Below, piece by piece: positions 6,455-14,539 of a DNA stretch of 56,481 nucleotides (within the stretch, counting starts at the first letter, position 1; every line of letters begins with the position of its first letter). A program made the translations under genes and the position numbers. The stretch comes from CAZPQM01 sp964588995 (GTDB taxonomy: Bacteria; Pseudomonadota; Alphaproteobacteria; Rickettsiales; UBA8987). Location: the NCBI GenBank assembly GCA_964588995.1, contig CAZPQM010000013.1, positions 1-56,481 of the forward strand, written 5' to 3'. The notes under the pieces were generated by a model that was not told where the DNA came from, searched no databases, and was given only the letters and a program-made list of their open reading frames with translations.

Positions 6455-7423
6455 ATGCCACGCCGGAACAAAATTGCGCTGATCGGCTCAGGAATGATCG
6501 GTGGAACGCTCGCCCATCTGGCGGGTCTGAAGGAGCTGGGAGATGTCGTCCTGTTTGATATTGCCGAGGGTATGCCGGAAGGCAAAGCGCTCGACCTCGT
6601 CCAGAGTGGTGCCGTAGAAGGCTTTGACTCTGCCATGTCCGGTACGCAGGATTACAGCGTAATTAAAGACGCCGATGTCTGCATTGTCACCGCGGGTGTA
6701 CCGCGCAAGCCGGGTATGAGCCGCGATGATCTCGTCGAAATTAATACTAAAGTGATTGCCTCGGTTGCAGAAGGCATCAAAACCCATGCGCCCGATGCGT
6801 TTGTTATCGTGATTACCAACCCGCTAGATGCGATGGTGTGGGTGATGCAGGAGCTGACCGGCTTCGCAGCGGAGAAAGTCGTCGGCATGGCCGGCGTGCT
6901 GGATTCGGCGCGTTTCAAATTGTTCCTGGCGGAAGAATTTAACGTATCAGTCGAAGATGTAACCGCTTTCGTACTCGGTGGCCATGGCGACACGATGGTT
7001 CCATCGGTGCGCTACTCCACGGTCGCAGGGATTCCCCTACCCGATCTGATTGAGATGGGTTGGACGACGCAGGAGCGCATTCAGGAAATCGTAGACCGCA
7101 CCCGCATGGGTGGCGGTGAAATCGTTAAGTTGCTTGGTAATGGCTCGGCCTATTATGCCCCGGCCTCAGCGGCTATTGCTATGGCAGAGAGCTACCTGAA
7201 AGATAAGCGCCGTGTGCTGCCCTGCGCTGCCTATCTGAAAGGCGAATATGGCGTTGAAGATTTGTATGTTGGTGTGCCGGTCATCATTGGTGGAAATGGC
7301 GTTGAAAAGATCGTTGAGATATCGCTAAACGCAGACGAGCAAAAGATGTTTAGCCATTCCGTCGAAGCGGTGCGCGAGCTTGTGAATGGCATTAACCTTG
7401 CGGCATTAACCAAGGCCACGTAA
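6455..7423 (+). CDS. mdh: Malate dehydrogenase
   Basis: This 322-residue enzyme interconverts malate and oxaloacetate with NAD in the TCA cycle. The start at 6455 has a GAGGAG ribosome site 6 bases upstream and gives the family's usual length. It shows the nucleotide loop IGSGMIGG, the substrate segment VPRKPGMSRDDL (Arg where lactate dehydrogenases have Gln), ITNPLDAMVW, and the catalytic GGHGDTMVP. This is the LDH-like malate dehydrogenase type common in Alphaproteobacteria. The stop codon overlaps the start of the next gene (TAATG), so the two are translationally coupled. Confidence 0.95.
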   Translation: MPRRNKIALIGSGMIGGTLAHLAGLKELGDVVLFDIAEGMPEGKALDLVQSGAVEGFDSAMSGTQDYSVIKDADVCIVTAGVPRKPGMSRDDLVEINTKVIASVAEGIKTHAPDAFVIVITNPLDAMVWVMQELTGFAAEKVVGMAGVLDSARFKLFLAEEFNVSVEDVTAFVLGGHGDTMVPSVRYSTVAGIPLPDLIEMGWTTQERIQEIVDRTRMGGGEIVKLLGNGSAYYAPASAAIAMAESYLKDKRRVLPCAAYLKGEYGVEDLYVGVPVIIGGNGVEKIVEISLNADEQKMFSHSVEAVRELVNGINLAALTKAT

Positions 7424-7908
7424 TGGAAAAGCTCTGGCAGGATTTACCTCCGAGTGCCATGCAGGATGAAGAACGCCGACTGACCAATCAGTTGATCGAA
7501 TATTACGTCACCTTGAAGTCGGATAAGCTCTTCCCGCTGGAAAATGATATTGACCCCGATGTCATTGGCGCGCTTTGGGAAGATTGCTTCATGGTCCAGA
7601 AAATTGATATCCTACGTGGCCCACCCTATAACTACACCTATCTTGGTGAAGCTATCATCAATGATGAGGAGTTGAGCCGCATGCCCGAGGAGATTCTCCC
7701 CTTTGCAACTCATATCGCTTCCCATATTCATCGGCAATTTTTAGAAGTATTTGAAACAGGCGCTCCGGTCTTTCGCGAAGATGTCGTGGCCTTGCCCAAT
7801 GGCAGCTCCGTCTATTACCGGCAGATTCTGCTGCCCTTTGCTCAAAAAAACGAAGGGGAGATTGAGTCAATCCTCGGTGGGCGGCGCTATCGTTTGTTTA
7901 ACAGCTAA
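7423..7908 (+). CDS. PAS-domain (PAS_5-like) protein
   Basis: This 161-residue soluble protein has the layout of the PAS_5 group common in Alphaproteobacteria: a short N-terminal helix region, DIDPDVIGALWEDCFMVQ, a YTYLGEAIINDE segment, and a C-terminal SSVYYRQILLPF strand. No output domain is attached, so a ligand- or partner-binding role is likely but unknown. It is coupled to mdh by a one-base overlap. It ends exactly where the convergent PEPC-like gene ends, with no bases between the stop codons. Confidence 0.65.
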   Translation: MEKLWQDLPPSAMQDEERRLTNQLIEYYVTLKSDKLFPLENDIDPDVIGALWEDCFMVQKIDILRGPPYNYTYLGEAIINDEELSRMPEEILPFATHIASHIHRQFLEVFETGAPVFREDVVALPNGSSVYYRQILLPFAQKNEGEIESILGGRRYRLFNS

Positions 7909-10900
7909 CTACGCTGCTATTCCGTGCGACTGCTCTCTTTCCTGCATGCGATCACCGAATTGTACTCGTAAATCTGCCTGATATTGTCGGTTGATACTAT
8001 CATTATCATAATCCATTTCCACCCCTCGATTATCCTGTCTGGTGATGGAATGCATCATGGAAATAGAATTGTTTTTAACATCCAACCCGGCATAGGCCGC
8101 GCGTCCCATACGGATTAGGTTGGGATCAACCACATCTGTTTTTTCCACCTTAGATTCCTGATCGTTTGCCTGCTTAATCAGCCCTTTCAAGGCGCGCGTA
8201 ACTTTGGCAGCGAGCTCCTTCAGCGGCGCGGCGAATTTGTCACGGAAGGCGTTTTCTTTGGCGACCTGTGGCCAAACTTCGTCCAGCGTCGTTTTCAGGC
8301 CGAATTCCTTGCCTTCATTTTCCTCGCGGTATTTATCCGCATTTTTGCCAGTAGCCGCCGCATACACCATTTTAGAGACCTGATGCGCCTGCTCCTCAAA
8401 AAGCACCAGCATGGCCTTGGAAATTTCTATACGCTCCTCTTGGCTTATGTCTTTACCATCGAAATAATTTTTATCCTGGTAAATCGCCTTAGCTTTTTCT
8501 AATAATACATTATATTGATCATCACCGCGCTTAGTCGTTTCCCGCGCCTCTTCTTCCCCGAGCATTGCCCACGCATGATCAAAGTCGCGCATATCCATCG
8601 CGACGGCCTGATCGCGGATAAAGTCGCGGAAGGATTTGCTGTTCTTGAACAAATCATTTAGCTTATTGACTTCATCATCAGACATTTGCGTGCCATTTTC
8701 CAGCCGTTCAAAGAATCCGGTTTGTTGGTTATCCGCAGCTTTTAGCACTTCTTCCAGCCCCTCATAGACACCTGCCAGATTAGAAAAGTAAGTACCTGAA
8801 TGCGTCGCGGTCTTATCCAGCCCGATGGCGCGCTGGTCGAACACGTTGGTTCCGCCGATAATATCGGCAATGGTTTTCTCATCCGATGTGGAGGCCTCCC
8901 CACCGCGCGTATCGGAACGCGAACTGGTATTAGCGAGCTTAGCAAGCTCCTTCGGAAAGCCTTCATCACCCAGAATCGCTAGCGCCTTATGGATTGAATC
9001 CTCCGGGTTATAATAGCGCTGCTCATACACATCCATACCCCGGTTTGCCATCTTGTCTTCCAGTTCAAACGCCGCGTTTTCTTTGGCCACCGTTTCAGCA
9101 ACCTGCTCTTGGGATTTGTCAGCATATTTCTCATTCGTTTTGAACACACCGACATATTTGAGCGCCTGATTCATGATATTGGCGAGGAAGCCCTCACTGA
9201 TCGACTTGGCATCTTCTGGCCCGTTGAAGGTTAGTGTGTGCTGATGCCCTTGTACGGTGGTGCGGGTGCCCATGACTTTTTTGGCGTTGTCGTAAATTTC
9301 ATTGAGATTGGTCTTTGCCAGCTTAATTCCGCTGTCTTTCACATAGTCTTTTTCAAATTTATCTTTGTAGGCCTGCTTTAACTCGCCGTTCTGGTCAAAC
9401 ATCTGCATGACCGCTTTAGCCTGCACGTAAGACATTTCGGTGATTTTACCCCCACCACGCTGGATGGAATCCCCACCGCCATGATAGATCACAATCGGTG
9501 TATTTTCCGGTACTACCGACCTGCCGTCTTCAAATGTCGCGGCCTGCAGCAGCGAGATCATCGCCATGGTTTCTTCCTGCTGGAAGCGGGCGAACGGGCC
9601 GCTCTGGCGCGTGGTATCACTCTTGGCGATCATCACGTTCAGCTCCCCGCGGCGCTTAACATTGGCGCGGTATTCGTCATCCTTGAGCAGCTCCGCCATC
9701 GCTGAGGGGGCGTTGATCAGATCCTGCCGGCTTTCGAACAGGGGAACGATATTGATGCCCTGCTCTGGGGTAAACTTTTCGATATCCGCTCCTGCCGCTT
9801 TCAGCAGATTGAGCGCCGTTTTGCCATGGAACGGGCTTTCCGCCTCAGCAATGATCAGATCGTTAAACGCCTCCGGATTCTCCGCCATGACCTGTAAGCG
9901 GCCAAACACACGGTACGCGGTATTTTTCTTGATTTCCTGCTCGCGATTCTCCTCGCTTTCTACCAGAAAGCTCTCAGCGAAGCGCTTCTCTTTAGTCGCT
10001 TTCAGCACCTCCTCATTCTGGAACACGTCGTATTTCTCAATAAACTTGTTCAGTTCATTTTCAATGCGATCGCGATTCTCTTGTGAGAAGTCTTTTTTAC
10101 TCTTGAGCTGACTTTTGGCATTATTCACCTCTTCAAGCACTGCGCTTACGTCTTGATCAAAATCTTCTCCCTGACCAAGTGATGCTTTCAGATCTTCATT
10201 TTCAAGCACTTTTTCCAGCACATTGGCCATCACGAGGGAAAGATCGACCGAGTTATGCCGCACCTCGACTTTAGTGAAGCTGTCTTGAAAAAGGTTAAGT
10301 TTAATATCAATGTCTTCTAAGGCTTCTTGTAATGCTTCGTCACGCGGAGTTATCACACCCTTTATTTCCTTTATAATGCGTGAAGCCTCTTGATAATTAC
10401 CGTCAACGAGTATAGCTGTTGCTGCCTCCTGAAATGCATCCAGAGTATCAGGATTGTAGTCTCTGATCATTTCTTCAATTTTGTTAAAATCCCTCTCATA
10501 TCGTTTTGCCAATTCTTCCTTAAGCGTCTCAATGCCCTCTTGCAAATTTTGCGGGTTCTGGTTCTTGTTGCCATCGCCATCGCCGATAAACCAGAGCTGC
10601 GGCTTGACGATCTGATCCGGAATCGCATTGACTAAGTCCTGATATTGCTCCTCACTGATATGCTCTTTATCCAGCAAATTGCGCTTGAGCGATTCTTTCA
10701 GGCTTTTGGTGACCTCGGGCAGGCCATCATAGAGCGATTGCATGGTTGCAATGCCCTCCTCCAGTTCTTCGCTCACCTCTTTGCGGCCGCTGGTCAGGTT
10801 GACACGCGCAATTTCCTCCATCGCCGCTTTGCGCAGGTTTACGTCGCCTGTTTCCATCGCCTGTTCATAGTTCGCCACGGCGGTGGTAAATTCTTTCGAT

Positions 10901-11535
10901 GTCGGGTTCGTCGGGTGACTGGTCATGGAGAAGGTGAATTTCAGCGCGTCCTGCAGGACCGGCTTCAACGCCTCGACCAACGCATCACCCGACAGGGGTT
11001 CATCCGGTCCGGTTTTACTTTCGGCCAATTCTTTGGTTAACTTCTGCAGCACGTAATCAAATGTGTCCGGCAGCGGACGAATGATTTGTTCGCCTTCTTC
11101 CACCACCGCGCCCTGCTTATTAGCGACCTTGGTTTGTGCTTCTGCCAGCATGGAGCGCGCATTCTTCCGAGCCACCCGGGCTAGCTGCTGCGCTTTGGCA
11201 AGGGCTTCGTAGAATTCCGTTTCGGCTTCGTTTAATTTGAAATCCTCGGAAATATTCAATTTTTTAGCTTCATCGGGATCAAACGCCATATAATTTTCGA
11301 CTTCTTTTAACAAGCCTAGTGCGTGAGATACTGCTTCTTCCGGTTTTTTACCTTCCTGAAGTTGTTTGTAATAATCATCCACCAATTCACCAATTAGTCT
11401 ACCGTTTGGGATATCGTTACGCTTCAAAGATTCTGTAAAATCCTTGAGCACGTAATCACTAAACTCTTCCCAATAATCACGATCTGGCACAACTTTCTGG
11501 TTTCGTGATTGTTCCACGCGGTCTGCAAATCCCAT
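7909..11535 (-). CDS. Divergent phosphoenolpyruvate carboxylase-like protein (1208 aa)
   Basis: Motifs along the protein follow the order of PEP carboxylase but are altered. They are: TSHPTNPTSKE with the catalytic-type His207 (TAHPTE in PEPC); IGDGDGNKNQNP at 317-328 (GGDRDGNPN); VRHNSV with Arg426; VPLFES with metal-ligand Glu601; MIAKSD with Asp640, followed by Arg643 where PEPC has Lys; YHGGGDSIQRGGG at 684-696, where His685 and Arg693 remain but the essential Arg of HGRGG is Gly687; TSSRSDTRGG near 873; and QRAIG with Arg902. It lacks the PEPC C-terminal NTG end and has about 70 extra residues at each end. Classical PEPs are about 880-930 residues. Oxaloacetate formation is therefore doubtful. 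A GGGGA ribosome site precedes the ATG. The promoter has a TTAA-N7-TTAA box. Confidence 0.7.
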   Translation of the reverse strand: MGFADRVEQSRNQKVVPDRDYWEEFSDYVLKDFTESLKRNDIPNGRLIGELVDDYYKQLQEGKKPEEAVSHALGLLKEVENYMAFDPDEAKKLNISEDFKLNEAETEFYEALAKAQQLARVARKNARSMLAEAQTKVANKQGAVVEEGEQIIRPLPDTFDYVLQKLTKELAESKTGPDEPLSGDALVEALKPVLQDALKFTFSMTSHPTNPTSKEFTTAVANYEQAMETGDVNLRKAAMEEIARVNLTSGRKEVSEELEEGIATMQSLYDGLPEVTKSLKESLKRNLLDKEHISEEQYQDLVNAIPDQIVKPQLWFIGDGDGNKNQNPQNLQEGIETLKEELAKRYERDFNKIEEMIRDYNPDTLDAFQEAATAILVDGNYQEASRIIKEIKGVITPRDEALQEALEDIDIKLNLFQDSFTKVEVRHNSVDLSLVMANVLEKVLENEDLKASLGQGEDFDQDVSAVLEEVNNAKSQLKSKKDFSQENRDRIENELNKFIEKYDVFQNEEVLKATKEKRFAESFLVESEENREQEIKKNTAYRVFGRLQVMAENPEAFNDLIIAEAESPFHGKTALNLLKAAGADIEKFTPEQGINIVPLFESRQDLINAPSAMAELLKDDEYRANVKRRGELNVMIAKSDTTRQSGPFARFQQEETMAMISLLQAATFEDGRSVVPENTPIVIYHGGGDSIQRGGGKITEMSYVQAKAVMQMFDQNGELKQAYKDKFEKDYVKDSGIKLAKTNLNEIYDNAKKVMGTRTTVQGHQHTLTFNGPEDAKSISEGFLANIMNQALKYVGVFKTNEKYADKSQEQVAETVAKENAAFELEDKMANRGMDVYEQRYYNPEDSIHKALAILGDEGFPKELAKLANTSSRSDTRGGEASTSDEKTIADIIGGTNVFDQRAIGLDKTATHSGTYFSNLAGVYEGLEEVLKAADNQQTGFFERLENGTQMSDDEVNKLNDLFKNSKSFRDFIRDQAVAMDMRDFDHAWAMLGEEEARETTKRGDDQYNVLLEKAKAIYQDKNYFDGKDISQEERIEISKAMLVLFEEQAHQVSKMVYAAATGKNADKYREENEGKEFGLKTTLDEVWPQVAKENAFRDKFAAPLKELAAKVTRALKGLIKQANDQESKVEKTDVVDPNLIRMGRAAYAGLDVKNNSISMMHSITRQDNRGVEMDYDNDSINRQYQADLRVQFGDRMQEREQSHGIAA

Positions 11536-11569
11536 TTATTTCCCCACAATTATCTACTCAAGTTTTATC

Positions 11570-11601
11570 AGTATACCGGCTAATGCTTAAGATTTCGTTA
11601 A
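11570..11601 (-). promoter_or_regulatory. CtrA-type promoter of the PEPC-like gene
   Basis: A perfect TTAA-N7-TTAA box occupies 11587-11601; read on the plus strand it is TTAAGATTTCGTTAA followed by C, the full Caulobacter CtrA consensus. On the minus strand it is followed after 11 bases by TATACT (11575-11570), 35 bases before the start codon. The box therefore covers the -35 region, as in CtrA-activated promoters. The promoter at 25570 has the same spacing. Confidence 0.6.
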
Positions 11602-11637
11602 CAAGCAGCGGATAATAGGCGCTTTCTTACCATAACT

Positions 11638-12102
11638 TTACAGTGGGTCGTAATAGGTCGTGCCTTTTGTAGCACTGACAGCGGAGGTTTCCGTCATATC
11701 CTCAATCAGATCGGTTTCTGCTTCTGCTGCGACTCCCTCCTCATCCGCCATTTCCGGGCGGGGCGGTGGCGCAGGGTCCGCCGCGGCGATAGCACCCTTG
11801 CGGCGCGGCTCGATTTTCATATCAAATATGTCAATGACATTCAGATCATCGCCGAAGGTGGCCGGCGCTTCAACCGCACGCTCACGCTCTGCCATCTGCC
11901 TCAGCGCCGCCGGGTTCGGCTGCTCAACGGGGCGCCTTTTATCCTCACGAATGCGCGGCCAGTCCTCCTCAACCATGCCGAGCTTATAGAGTTTGAGCTT
12001 CTGCGCGGTTTCACCGCATGCTGAAAGCGTGGAAGCGAGCACGACCAGCCCCAGTAAGCTGGAAGCCAATCTTATAACATGCATGCACCGTGTTTTACCC
12101 AT
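11638..12102 (-). CDS. Small lipoprotein of unknown function
   Basis: The 154-residue product has a lipoprotein signal peptide ending LVVLASTLSAC, so the mature protein would start with a lipidated Cys at residue 29. The rest is hydrophilic and low-complexity, with Pro- and acid-rich stretches (DPAPPPRPEMADEEG) and no recognisable domain. The start may be the ATG at 12102 or the in-frame ATG at 12084, which gives a more usual signal peptide; neither has a clear ribosome site. It is likely anchored in the outer membrane. Confidence 0.65.
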   Translation of the reverse strand: MGKTRCMHVIRLASSLLGLVVLASTLSACGETAQKLKLYKLGMVEEDWPRIREDKRRPVEQPNPAALRQMAERERAVEAPATFGDDLNVIDIFDMKIEPRRKGAIAAADPAPPPRPEMADEEGVAAEAETDLIEDMTETSAVSATKGTTYYDPL

Positions 12103-12195
12103 GCACTTAGTTTACGCGCTTCTGTCACGTGACTCAATGCTATTCAGCAGGGGCGATATATTCCATAACCATTCAGCGCCTTGCGTGTAAACGGG

Positions 12196-12870
12196 TCACG
12201 CCTTCCAGAGCGCGTCAGGGATATGGGCTTCCAGAAATGCCAGATGCGCTGCTTTTTCCGCCTCGGTCACCGGAAAGCTACGCGTCTTGCGGGGCGCTGC
12301 GCCCACCTCGGAAGAGAGCGTCGTCTGCGCCTTACGCTCTAGCGCAAAGCCTTCCTGCGCGCCCCCTCTCAATTCGAGATACATATCGGCAAGCAGTTCG
12401 GCATCCAGCAACGCCCCGTGCTTTACCCGCGCCGTATTATCAATATTGAAGCGTTTACACAGCGCATCGAGCGAGGCAGGCGCGCCGGGAAAGGCCCGCC
12501 GGGCATATTCCAGCGTACAAAAAACCTGTTCATCGGGGATCACCCGTTTGCGCAGCTCAATCAGATGATGATTGATAAAGGCCATATCAAACGCAGCATT
12601 ATGAATCACGAGCGTGGCATCGCCGATAAACTCGATAAACGCATCGGCTACCTCCTTAAATACCGGGTAGTCGTTTAAGAACTCACTCGATAGCCCATGC
12701 ACTTCATAGGCGCCGAGCGGCATATCACGCTCAGGGTTGATATATTGATGGTAGACCTTACCCGTCGGAATCCGGTTGATCATCTCCACGGCGCCGATTT
12801 CGACAATGCGATGCCCTTCATTCGGTTTAAAGCCCGTGGTTTCGGTATCGAGCGCAATTTCACGTTCCAT
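12196..12870 (-). CDS. dnaQ: DNA polymerase III epsilon subunit (proofreading exonuclease)
   Basis: This 224-residue DEDDh exonuclease removes misincorporated bases during replication. Exo I is IALDTETTG (residues 5-13), Exo II is VIHNAAFDMAF, and Exo III carries the His and Asp in VKHGALLDAELLADMYLEL. The C-terminal region would bind the alpha subunit. The length is typical of alphaproteobacterial DnaQ. In many relatives dnaQ sits near the origin with coaE and aroE; here it stands apart. Confidence 0.93.
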   Translation of the reverse strand: MEREIALDTETTGFKPNEGHRIVEIGAVEMINRIPTGKVYHQYINPERDMPLGAYEVHGLSSEFLNDYPVFKEVADAFIEFIGDATLVIHNAAFDMAFINHHLIELRKRVIPDEQVFCTLEYARRAFPGAPASLDALCKRFNIDNTARVKHGALLDAELLADMYLELRGGAQEGFALERKAQTTLSSEVGAAPRKTRSFPVTEAEKAAHLAFLEAHIPDALWKA

Positions 12871-13019
12871 TCTGAGACATCCCCCGTTTCATTTTGGTGC
12901 AGGCTATGGCTATTGCCCCACTATAATACATTCCCCAACACGTTACCAGCCTGCACCGCCATAATGTATAAGCGTTATTTATCATATGGTTACTAAATAT
13001 AATGCCCATTACCAGCCGG

Positions 13020-13036
13020 TTGGCACGCCCCTTGCA
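13020..13036 (+). promoter_or_regulatory. Sigma-54 (RpoN) promoter
   Basis: TTGGCACGCCCCTTGCA matches the sigma-54 consensus TGGCACG-N4-TTGCW at every conserved base, with the GG (13022-13023) and GC (13034-13035) exactly 10 bases apart. A start about 12 bases downstream leaves a leader of roughly 25 bases before the ATG at 13072. Sigma-54 needs an enhancer-binding activator such as FlbD or NtrC; no activator gene is in the window. Confidence 0.8.
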
Positions 13037-13071
13037 GACATATGGATGAAACATAGCAACAGGGACGTACT

Positions 13072-13521
13072 ATGATACAGGATACTTTTGAAAAGTTACA
13101 ACTCAACCAGTTAAAGCTGGTAACTTCATTTTGCCAGGTCAAATTGGAAATACTGACCATTCTCGTCGATGCACGGGATCCGCTGGCAACCAGTCCATTT
13201 TCTCACTGCGTGACGGCTCTGGAGGGACATACCCGAACTTTTGAACGGCAACTGCAACCTAAACCTGATGAAAGCCGCCCGGAACGCCGGTTGCGGCTTC
13301 GTGGCCTCCAGGCCGTCGAACGCACGCTGGAGCGTACCTTATTCGATATGCTAGTTGAGCTGGAATGGCTCATCCAGTGGTCGCATGATGAACCGCTGAT
13401 GCAGTGGGAACGTGAAACGTTCGACCGGACCGTGCTTGGTCTGACCGATATCATAAACGGTCAGATCGATATGCTGAATGATCCACGGGTGGGAAGTCCT
13501 GTCGAACCCTCCTACTTCTAA
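13072..13521 (+). CDS. Hypothetical protein downstream of a sigma-54 promoter
   Basis: The 149-residue soluble protein has no domain I recognise. It is predicted to be helical, with an Arg-rich middle (ESRPERRLRLRGLQAVERTLERTL) and an acidic and Trp-rich second half (LVELEWLIQWSHDEPLMQWERE). An AGGGACG ribosome site lies just before the ATG. It is monocistronic and lies between divergent dnaQ and convergent xerC-like genes. The strong sigma-54 promoter suggests control with flagellar, nitrogen or surface functions. In Alphaproteobacteria with CtrA, sigma-54 often drives late flagellar genes, so a motility role is a reasonable guess only. Confidence 0.7.
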   Translation: MIQDTFEKLQLNQLKLVTSFCQVKLEILTILVDARDPLATSPFSHCVTALEGHTRTFERQLQPKPDESRPERRLRLRGLQAVERTLERTLFDMLVELEWLIQWSHDEPLMQWERETFDRTVLGLTDIINGQIDMLNDPRVGSPVEPSYF

Positions 13522-13525
13522 GATG

Positions 13526-14464
13526 TTATGAGTTACGCGGATGCAGGGATTGATAGGAATGCATAAGCCGGTTTACATCAATATGGGTGTAATGCTGCGT
13601 TGTCGAGAGGCTCGCATGGCCCAGCAATTCCTGAATCGAGCGAAGATCACCGCCATGGCCGAGTATATGACTGGCAAAGCTATGGCGAAACCCATGCGGT
13701 GTGGCCGCGTCAGGCAAAGCTATGCGTCCCCTTAGCTGATGCAGCCGCTTATTGAACACCGCACGCCGGAGGGGGCTTCCCCTCACGCCCATGAAGAGTG
13801 CCCCCTCCGGCTTTAAGGTAAACGGGCAATGTTCCACATAGGCTTCAATAGCGCGGATAACCGGCGAAAGCACCGGCACCAGTCGCTCTTTGCCCCCCTT
13901 CCCCTGTATCTTTAAAAATGCATCCTTCACTCGCGAAGAGGGTATATCCTGCGGGGTGAGCGAAAGCGCCTCTGAGATGCGTAAACCGCAGCCATAAAGC
14001 AGCAGTAAAATGGCGAGATCGCGCTTGGTCACCCAGCCCTCCGCCTGCTGTTCCGCCAGCTCCTCAAGCGTATGCAGGCTTTGTTCCTCACTCACTGCCT
14101 TTGGCAATAAGCGCGGGCGCTTCGGCGTCCTCAGTGCCCAAATGGAGGCATTCTTGAAATAGCGGCGCCGCTCCATCAGGCGGAAAAAGCTACGCACGCT
14201 CGAGAGCTTACGCGCCAGGCTCGTATTACCACAGCCTGCTTTTCGCATATGGCTTAAAAAGCTGCGAAACTCACTCACCACCAGCTTTTCCAGCATGGCC
14301 TGCGTGATGATCTCACCCTTATACCCTGCTAAAAAGGTGAAAAACTGGACAAGGTCGCGTTCATAGGCCGCGAGCGTATTGTTCGAATAACGCTTTTCCA
14401 GCGCCAGATAATCCCGCCACTCACTGGCATAGTGATTAATCCGGCTATCGCACTGATCGATCAT
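13526..14464 (-). CDS. xerC: XerC/XerD-type tyrosine recombinase
   Basis: This 312-residue recombinase has an N-terminal SAM-like DNA-binding domain (LALEKRYSNNTLAAYERDLVQFFTFL, residues 19-44) and a C-terminal catalytic domain. Active-site residues are visible in order: Arg in GCGLRISEAL, Lys in GKGGKERLVPV, HGFRH with His and Arg, His in LGHASLSTTQHY, and the nucleophilic Tyr in HYTHID. These enzymes resolve chromosome dimers at dif. XerC versus XerD cannot be settled from one copy; the length fits XerC. It is not next to phage or integron genes, so the housekeeping role is more likely than that of a mobile integrase. Confidence 0.85.
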   Translation of the reverse strand: MIDQCDSRINHYASEWRDYLALEKRYSNNTLAAYERDLVQFFTFLAGYKGEIITQAMLEKLVVSEFRSFLSHMRKAGCGNTSLARKLSSVRSFFRLMERRRYFKNASIWALRTPKRPRLLPKAVSEEQSLHTLEELAEQQAEGWVTKRDLAILLLLYGCGLRISEALSLTPQDIPSSRVKDAFLKIQGKGGKERLVPVLSPVIRAIEAYVEHCPFTLKPEGALFMGVRGSPLRRAVFNKRLHQLRGRIALPDAATPHGFRHSFASHILGHGGDLRSIQELLGHASLSTTQHYTHIDVNRLMHSYQSLHPRNS

Positions 14465-14539
14465 ATCATTCCCGCCTTTACCCTATCCTAGCAGCTGAAA
14501 TGCTTCTCTCATGGGCAGAAAGCGTCTATAGTAGTGTCT

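Noticed and set aside
11508..11523. A parS-like half site (TTGTTCCACGCGG) near the start of the PEPC-like gene
   Set aside because: Only the left half matches; the right half is unrelated, so it is not a ParB loading site by sequence.
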